A stretch of 64,000 bases of DNA from NCBI RefSeq assembly GCF_024614185.1, contig NZ_JAHTLF010000016.1, positions 1,054,001 through 1,118,000 on the forward strand, in the 5' to 3' direction. The translations under genes were made by a program, and so were the position numbers. Below, in pieces: positions 59,806 through 64,000 of the stretch. Every line of letters starts with the position of its first letter. Positions within the stretch are counted from its first letter, which is position 1. The DNA comes from Nocardioides carbamazepini (GTDB lineage Bacteria > Actinomycetota > Actinomycetes > Propionibacteriales > Nocardioidaceae). The notes under the pieces were generated by a model. That model saw nothing but the letters and a program-made list of their open reading frames with translations. It did no database searches and was not told the DNA's origin.

Positions 59806-62800
59806 GCTATGTCGGCACCTCCCAGCGTCCGCACGACTGGGCGGCGCGGACCGACGGCAGCACGCTCTTCGCCGCCGACCTGCGGCTGCCCGCCCTGCAC
59901 GCCGCAGTGCTCCGATCGCCCCATCCCTACGCCGACATCGTGGCCCTGGACACCTCGCGCGCCGAGCGGATGCCGGGTGTGGTCGCGGTGATCACCGCGG
60001 CCGACTTCGCCCCGGACGCGGTCTACGTCCACCGTGGTGCGCCCCTCTCCGACCGCCCGCCGCTGGCGCGCGGCACCGTCCGGCACGTCGGACAGGAGGT
60101 CGCTGCCGTCGCGGCCGAGACCTACGTCCAGGCGGTCGCCGCGCTCGCCGCGATCCGGGTCAGGTATCGCCCGCGGAAGGCCCCGCTGACCCTCGCCGAG
60201 GCGACGGCGCCGGGTGCGCGCCGGCTGCACGAGCGCACGACCGACGAGCCCAACGTCTCGGTGCTCTTCGCCACCGAGTGGGGCGACGCGGCGACCGGAC
60301 GCGCGCACGCGCGCACCGCCGTCGAGGGGCGCTTCGCCTATCCCAGCGTCTCGCACGCCTGCATGGAGACCAACACGACGCTGGCCCGGTGGAACCAGGC
60401 GGACGGCACCGTGGAGCTGTGGACGTCGACCCAGGCGCCATGGTTCATCGGGAAGGAGGTCTCGCAGCTCCTCGGGCTCGAGCACGACCAGGTCATCTTC
60501 CGCGAGGTCGCCACCGGTGGCGGGTTCGGCTCGAAGTCCAAGGCCTCCGAGCACGAGGTGCTCGCCGCGGCGCTCGCCCGCAAGGCGAACCGGCCGGTGC
60601 TGCTGAGCCTGACCCGCGAGGAGGAGATGGGGGCCAACAAGCCGCGGCACCGGTTCGAGACCTGGCTGCGCACGTCGGTCGACGACGACGGCCTGGTCCG
60701 GCTCTACGAGAGCGACATCCGGGTCGACAACGGCTCCTACAACCACATGGGCCCGTCGGTGATGCGCGTCGGCGCGATCACCCTGGGGTCGATGTACCGG
60801 CCGGACGGCGCGGTCATCGAGGCGCGGCTGATCGACACCGCCACCCAGCCCGGCGGGCAGTTCCGCGGCTACGGCACCCCGCAGGTCTCGCTCGCCGCCG
60901 AGTCGCAGCTGGACGAGCTCGCCGACCGCCTCGGGCTGGACCCGCTCGAGATGCGCCTGCGCAACGTCAACCGCGAGTACGCGACGACGCTGTGCGGCTA
61001 CGACGTCACGACGGCACGGCTCGCCGACTGTCTCGACGCGGTGCGCACGGAGCTGGACTGGGACCGGCGCCGAGCCGACCCTCGGCCCGACCGCGGCGTC
61101 GGGGTCGCCGCCGGCAGCCACGGGAGTGGCGCCTATGCCTACGACCTGGCCAACCGAAGCGACGCCGCGATCGACGTCTTCGACGACGGCCGGGTCCGGG
61201 TCCGGTACGGCGGCTCCGACGCGGGCACCGGTCAGAGCACCATCCTGGCGCAGATCGCCGCCGACGAGCTGGGGGTCGACCTCGCCGACGTCGAGGTGCT
61301 GTCGATGGACAGTGAGCAGACCCCCTTCGAGCTCGGCGCCTGGTCCTCGCGCGGCACCCACATGACCGGCTCCTCCGTCGGCAAGGCCGCCTCCGAGGTG
61401 GCCGAGCGGCTGCGCGACCTGGCGCGCGCGAAGCTCGGCACGCAGGACGTCGTCCTGCGCGACGGCCAGGCGGTCGGGGCGGACGACGCCGTCGCGCTCG
61501 GCGACCTCGTCCGGCTCAGCGACGACGCCGTTGACGGCGTGCTCTCCCACGAGACGATCTACCTGCTCGAGGGCACCGAGCCTCTCGCGCCGGGGAAGTC
61601 GACCGCCAACCTCTCGCCGACCTACGCCTACGCCGCTCACGGCGCCTACGTCGAGGTGGACCGCCGTACCGGCGCCGTCCAGCTGCTCGACTACGTGGCG
61701 GCCCACGATGTCGGCCGGGCGATCAACCCGACCGCGGTCGAAGGGCAGATCGCGGGCGGGGCAGTGATGGGGATCGGTGCGGCCCTCGGCGAGGAGCTGG
61801 TCCGCGAGGGCGGGCGGATCATCAACACCAGCTACCTGCACTACGCGATGCCGCGCTCGGCCGACGTGCCGTCGGTGCGCCCGGTCATCGTCAACGCCCA
61901 CGACCCCGCGGGGCCGTACGGCGCCAAGAGCGTGGGGGAGATGTCGATCATCCCGCCCGGCGCGGCCCTGGCCAACGCCGTGCAGGACGCGGTCGGTGTC
62001 CGCATCCGTGAGCTGCCACTGACCCCGGACAAGGTGATCAGTGCGCTCGCGGAGAAGGAGGGGCGCCGCCGCCGCCACCGGATCTGGCGGCGGCCCGGCC
62101 GCTGGTGGATCGCGCTGATGCGGGCGCTGTACCCGCTGGGGCTGCACCACGTGCTCCACCACTGGGGCACCCGGTTCGGCCGCGGCGTCGGCACCGGCGT
62201 CGCCGACCCGGAGTCCGTCACCTCGCTGAGCGCGCCGGACGATCTGGGCACCGTGCTGCACGAGGTGGCCGCCGGGGCCCAGGTGATCGGCGGCGGCAGC
62301 GACGCCATGGTCGAGCGGCGCCGCGAGGCCGCGCCCGCCACGGTGCTGATCTCGACCCGCAGCGTGCTCGCCCTGCGGGGGGTGCGCCGGGCCGAGGACG
62401 GTGCGCTGCGCATCGGCGCCGCGGTGACCCTGGCCGAGCTCGCCGAGGCCACCCGAGAGACGGTCCCGGTGCTCGCCGAAGCGGTCGACTCCATCGCCTC
62501 GGCGCAGATCCGGAACGTGGCGACCGTGGCCGGCAACCTGGTGCAGGAGAAGCGCTGCTGGTTCTTCCGCAACGGCTTCTCCTGCTACAAGCGCAACGGT
62601 GTCACCAGCCCCTGCTACGCGGTCCTGGGTGACCATCGGTTCCAGCATGCGGTGATCGACGGGCACCGCTGCCAGGCGGTCACGCCGTCCGACCTGGCGA
62701 CGGTGCTGACCGCGCTGGACGCCCGCGTCGAGCTGGCCGCCGAGGACGGACGCCGGACGCTGACGATCGAGGAGTTCTTCGTGGGGCCGGGGGAGACCGC

Positions 62801-63194
62801 GCTGCGTCCGGGGGAGGTCGTCGTGGAGATCGTCGTCCCGGCCGCGGCCGTACGCCGGCGCAGCGCCTTCCGCAAGCTCAACCTGTACACCGGCGACTTC
62901 GCCACCGCCTCGGCGGTGATCTCGGGGGACGTCGACGAGTCCGGCACCTGGACCGAGGCCCGCCTGGTGCTCGGTGCCGTGGCGCCGGTGCCGTGGCGCG
63001 CCGTCGAGGCCGAGGAGTGGCTGTGTGGGCGGATCGCGCCGACCGCCGCCCAGCTGCGGAAGGTGCTCGACCGTGAGCTCGACCGGGAGGCGCACCCGCT
63101 GCCCGGCAACGGCTGGAAGCTGGACGCCGTCGCGGGTCTCGCCGAGCACGTGCTGGAGGCGGTCACCGGTGTGCGGCCGGGGGAGGGGCGGTGA
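59802..63194 (+). CDS. Molybdenum hydroxylase: Mo-cofactor subunit fused to FAD subunit
   Basis: An 1130-aa fusion. Residues 1-~755 are the Mo-binding subunit: RPHDWAARTDGSTLFAADL, VATGGGFGSKSKASEHEV, QPGGQFRGYGTPQVSLAAE and the catalytic Glu near 713 in YGAKSVGEMSIIPPGAALANAV. A basic, Trp-rich linker follows (~755-800). Residues ~805-1130 are the CO-dehydrogenase/YagS-type FAD subunit: GAQVIGGGSDAMVERR, VATVAGNLVQEKRCWFF. It then carries an unusual Cys-rich insert (RCWFFRNGFSCYK, TSPCYAV, DGHRC) like the extra [4Fe-4S] of PaoB-type subunits. Normally these are separate genes, or FeS-FAD-Mo in xanthine dehydrogenase. A heteroaromatic ring is the likely substrate (inference). Confidence 0.9.
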   Translation: MSYVGTSQRPHDWAARTDGSTLFAADLRLPALHAAVLRSPHPYADIVALDTSRAERMPGVVAVITAADFAPDAVYVHRGAPLSDRPPLARGTVRHVGQEVAAVAAETYVQAVAALAAIRVRYRPRKAPLTLAEATAPGARRLHERTTDEPNVSVLFATEWGDAATGRAHARTAVEGRFAYPSVSHACMETNTTLARWNQADGTVELWTSTQAPWFIGKEVSQLLGLEHDQVIFREVATGGGFGSKSKASEHEVLAAALARKANRPVLLSLTREEEMGANKPRHRFETWLRTSVDDDGLVRLYESDIRVDNGSYNHMGPSVMRVGAITLGSMYRPDGAVIEARLIDTATQPGGQFRGYGTPQVSLAAESQLDELADRLGLDPLEMRLRNVNREYATTLCGYDVTTARLADCLDAVRTELDWDRRRADPRPDRGVGVAAGSHGSGAYAYDLANRSDAAIDVFDDGRVRVRYGGSDAGTGQSTILAQIAADELGVDLADVEVLSMDSEQTPFELGAWSSRGTHMTGSSVGKAASEVAERLRDLARAKLGTQDVVLRDGQAVGADDAVALGDLVRLSDDAVDGVLSHETIYLLEGTEPLAPGKSTANLSPTYAYAAHGAYVEVDRRTGAVQLLDYVAAHDVGRAINPTAVEGQIAGGAVMGIGAALGEELVREGGRIINTSYLHYAMPRSADVPSVRPVIVNAHDPAGPYGAKSVGEMSIIPPGAALANAVQDAVGVRIRELPLTPDKVISALAEKEGRRRRHRIWRRPGRWWIALMRALYPLGLHHVLHHWGTRFGRGVGTGVADPESVTSLSAPDDLGTVLHEVAAGAQVIGGGSDAMVERRREAAPATVLISTRSVLALRGVRRAEDGALRIGAAVTLAELAEATRETVPVLAEAVDSIASAQIRNVATVAGNLVQEKRCWFFRNGFSCYKRNGVTSPCYAVLGDHRFQHAVIDGHRCQAVTPSDLATVLTALDARVELAAEDGRRTLTIEEFFVGPGETALRPGEVVVEIVVPAAAVRRRSAFRKLNLYTGDFATASAVISGDVDESGTWTEARLVLGAVAPVPWRAVEAEEWLCGRIAPTAAQLRKVLDRELDREAHPLPGNGWKLDAVAGLAEHVLEAVTGVRPGEGR

Positions 63195-63409
63195 GCGGCC
63201 CGCGCTGCAGCGCCGAGACCAACGCCTTCCGGTACGGCGCCGCGGAGTCCGGCAGCTGCCGCGAGAACCTGGTGCTCAGCCTGGCCGGCCACATCGAGCT
63301 CCGGGCCGAGCGTGACCTGCTGGTCGCCGTGTCGGCCTGCCCGCAGGAGCGGAACCCGTGCAACGGCTTCACCCCTTCGGCTATCGGCCTGTCGACGTGG
63401 CGGCCCTAG
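63191..63409 (+). CDS. Shortened DUF1989-like protein
   Basis: A 72-aa product whose second half, GHIELRAERDLLVAVSACPQERNPCNG, closely resembles the C-terminus of DUF1989 (urea-carboxylase-associated) proteins. Its first part, RCSAETNAFRYG then GSCRENLVLSLA, resembles an earlier segment of the same family. The ~60 residues normally between these and the whole N-terminal half are missing. It is either an internally deleted remnant or a genuine mini-protein. GTG 63191 overlaps the Mo-hydroxylase stop (GTGA), so it would still be translated. Four Cys residues are kept in 72. Confidence 0.6.
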   Translation: MSGPRCSAETNAFRYGAAESGSCRENLVLSLAGHIELRAERDLLVAVSACPQERNPCNGFTPSAIGLSTWRP

Positions 63410-63411
63410 TA

Positions 63412-63426
63412 CCGTACGATGTACGG
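63412..63426. promoter_or_regulatory. Palindromic operator E, upstream of the dioxygenase gene
   Basis: CCGTACGATGTACGG is the perfect form of the repeated palindrome (6-bp arms, 3-base spacer), 22 bp before the dioxygenase start. Confidence 0.75.
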
Positions 63427-63447
63427 GACGAATGAAGGAGTGGTGCC

Positions 63448-64000
63448 ATGAGCCGGATCGTGCTGGGCGTGGGGGCATCCCACAGCACACTGATGAACAC
63501 GCACTGGGACGAGGTCGACCACCTGCCGGCCGCCCACGAGTTCCGCGACGGCCTGGGCCGCGCCGCGGACGCCATCGCGGCCGCGCGGCCGGACGCCGTC
63601 GTGGTCATCGGCAGCAACCACTTCCGCGGGCTCTTCCTGGACCTGATGCCGTCGATCACGGTCGGCGTCGCCGAGGTGATCGGGGCCGGCGAGGCCGACA
63701 CCCCGGCCGGGCCGCTGCCGGTCGACCGGGACCTGGCGAAGCACATCGTGGACACCCTGGTCGACAGCTCGTTCGACCCCGCGTTCTCGCTGCGGCTCAC
63801 GGTGGACCACGGCATCACCCACGGGCTCCAGCACCTGGTGCCCGGGCTCGACGTGCCGATCGTGCCGATCGTGCTCAACATGTTCGCGCCGCCGCTGATC
63901 CCGCTCGCGCGGGCCGAGGCGATCGGCCGGACGCTGCGCACCGCGCTGGAGTCCGACGGACAGGACAAGCGGATCGTGGTCATCGCCTCCGGCGGCCTCT
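63448..64000 (+). CDS. LigB-type extradiol ring-cleavage dioxygenase (3' end beyond window)
   Basis: About 184 codons of a class III extradiol dioxygenase catalytic subunit. Iron-ligand and active-site residues expected for the LigB fold are visible: His12 in LGVGASHSTLMN, the His in VVIGSNHFRGLFLD near residue 55 and TVDHGITHGLQHLVPG near residue 115. VPIVPIVLNMFAPP and IVVIASGGL, at the window edge, match the later beta strands. ATG 63448 has AAGGAG seven bases upstream and operator E just before it. The substrate is probably a dihydroxylated (hetero)aromatic. It is a separate unit from the Mo-hydroxylase but appears co-regulated. Confidence 0.9.
   Translation, partial: MSRIVLGVGASHSTLMNTHWDEVDHLPAAHEFRDGLGRAADAIAAARPDAVVVIGSNHFRGLFLDLMPSITVGVAEVIGAGEADTPAGPLPVDRDLAKHIVDTLVDSSFDPAFSLRLTVDHGITHGLQHLVPGLDVPIVPIVLNMFAPPLIPLARAEAIGRTLRTALESDGQDKRIVVIASGGL

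Overview
The window is very GC-rich, with strong G/C bias at third codon positions, dense gene packing, many 4-bp ATGA/GTGA start-stop overlaps and several apparently leaderless genes. Gene content points to an aerobic high-GC actinobacterium, most likely Nocardioides or another Nocardioidaceae. The signs are F420 enzymes, a monomeric NADP isocitrate dehydrogenase, a three-gene sdhCAB operon, an SCO4848-type membrane protein and a DUF6350-purN-purH block. The genus is an inference from content and synteny. No tRNA, rRNA, CRISPR array, insertion sequence or prophage was seen.

Layout. 1-2696: acyl-CoA dehydrogenase and an F420-dependent LLM oxidoreductase, divergent from an F420:NADPH oxidoreductase across a perfect 19-bp palindrome. 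2704-8138: a YbaK/PspC/LiaF-like operon divergent from a PspC-fused histidine kinase and its NarL-type regulator, then an M15 peptidase lipoprotein and a small membrane protein. 8184-13045: pcrA, a compositionally atypical membrane protein and an M23 peptidase. 13403-19565: sucCD with a strong terminator, then a split ECF-sigma/membrane-sensor pair and a related single-chain sigma-like/membrane fusion. 19700-24822: DUF6350, purN, a ZTP riboswitch with a Shine-Dalgarno-sequestering hairpin, purH, folD and a DUF3017 protein with a probable CTG start. 24894-30970: mdh, a lipoprotein, an aquaporin with a Gln-rich tail, icd and an AlkD-like protein. 31057-40041: a single-chain asymmetric ABC exporter, an MFS transporter, a duplicated-domain membrane protein, trpS, a 2'-5' RNA ligase-like protein, YihY and an SCO4848-like protein. 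40073-45133: a tightly coupled copper/peroxidase operon (PCuAC, DyP peroxidase, CopC, CopD-CtaG fusion). 45141-48768: a nested inverted-repeat terminator and sdhCAB. 48934-51237: an FdhF/YdeP-type molybdopterin oxidoreductase.

51253-64000 (running off the end) is the most interesting region, an accessory-looking catabolic locus. It contains a maleate isomerase-like enzyme, an alpha/beta-hydrolase-fold protein with no Ser nucleophile, a divergent asparaginase-like amidase, a TetR and an IclR regulator and a NitT/TauT-type ABC importer. It also has a molybdenum hydroxylase whose Mo and FAD subunits are fused, a shortened DUF1989 protein and a LigB-type extradiol dioxygenase. Five copies of a palindrome close to CCGTAC-N3-GTACGG lie upstream of every transcription unit here except iclR's own promoter, so the locus looks like one regulon, probably under the TetR protein. 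The enzymes suggest a hydroxylate / ring-cleave / deamidate / isomerise route, perhaps for an N-heteroaromatic acid, ending in maleate then fumarate and feeding the TCA genes. The substrate is inferred, not shown.

Central metabolism (sucCD, mdh, icd, sdhCAB) is spread through the window beside purine and one-carbon genes (purN, purH, folD). FolD supplies 10-formyl-THF for PurN and PurH, and the ZTP switch senses the PurH substrate ZMP/ZTP.
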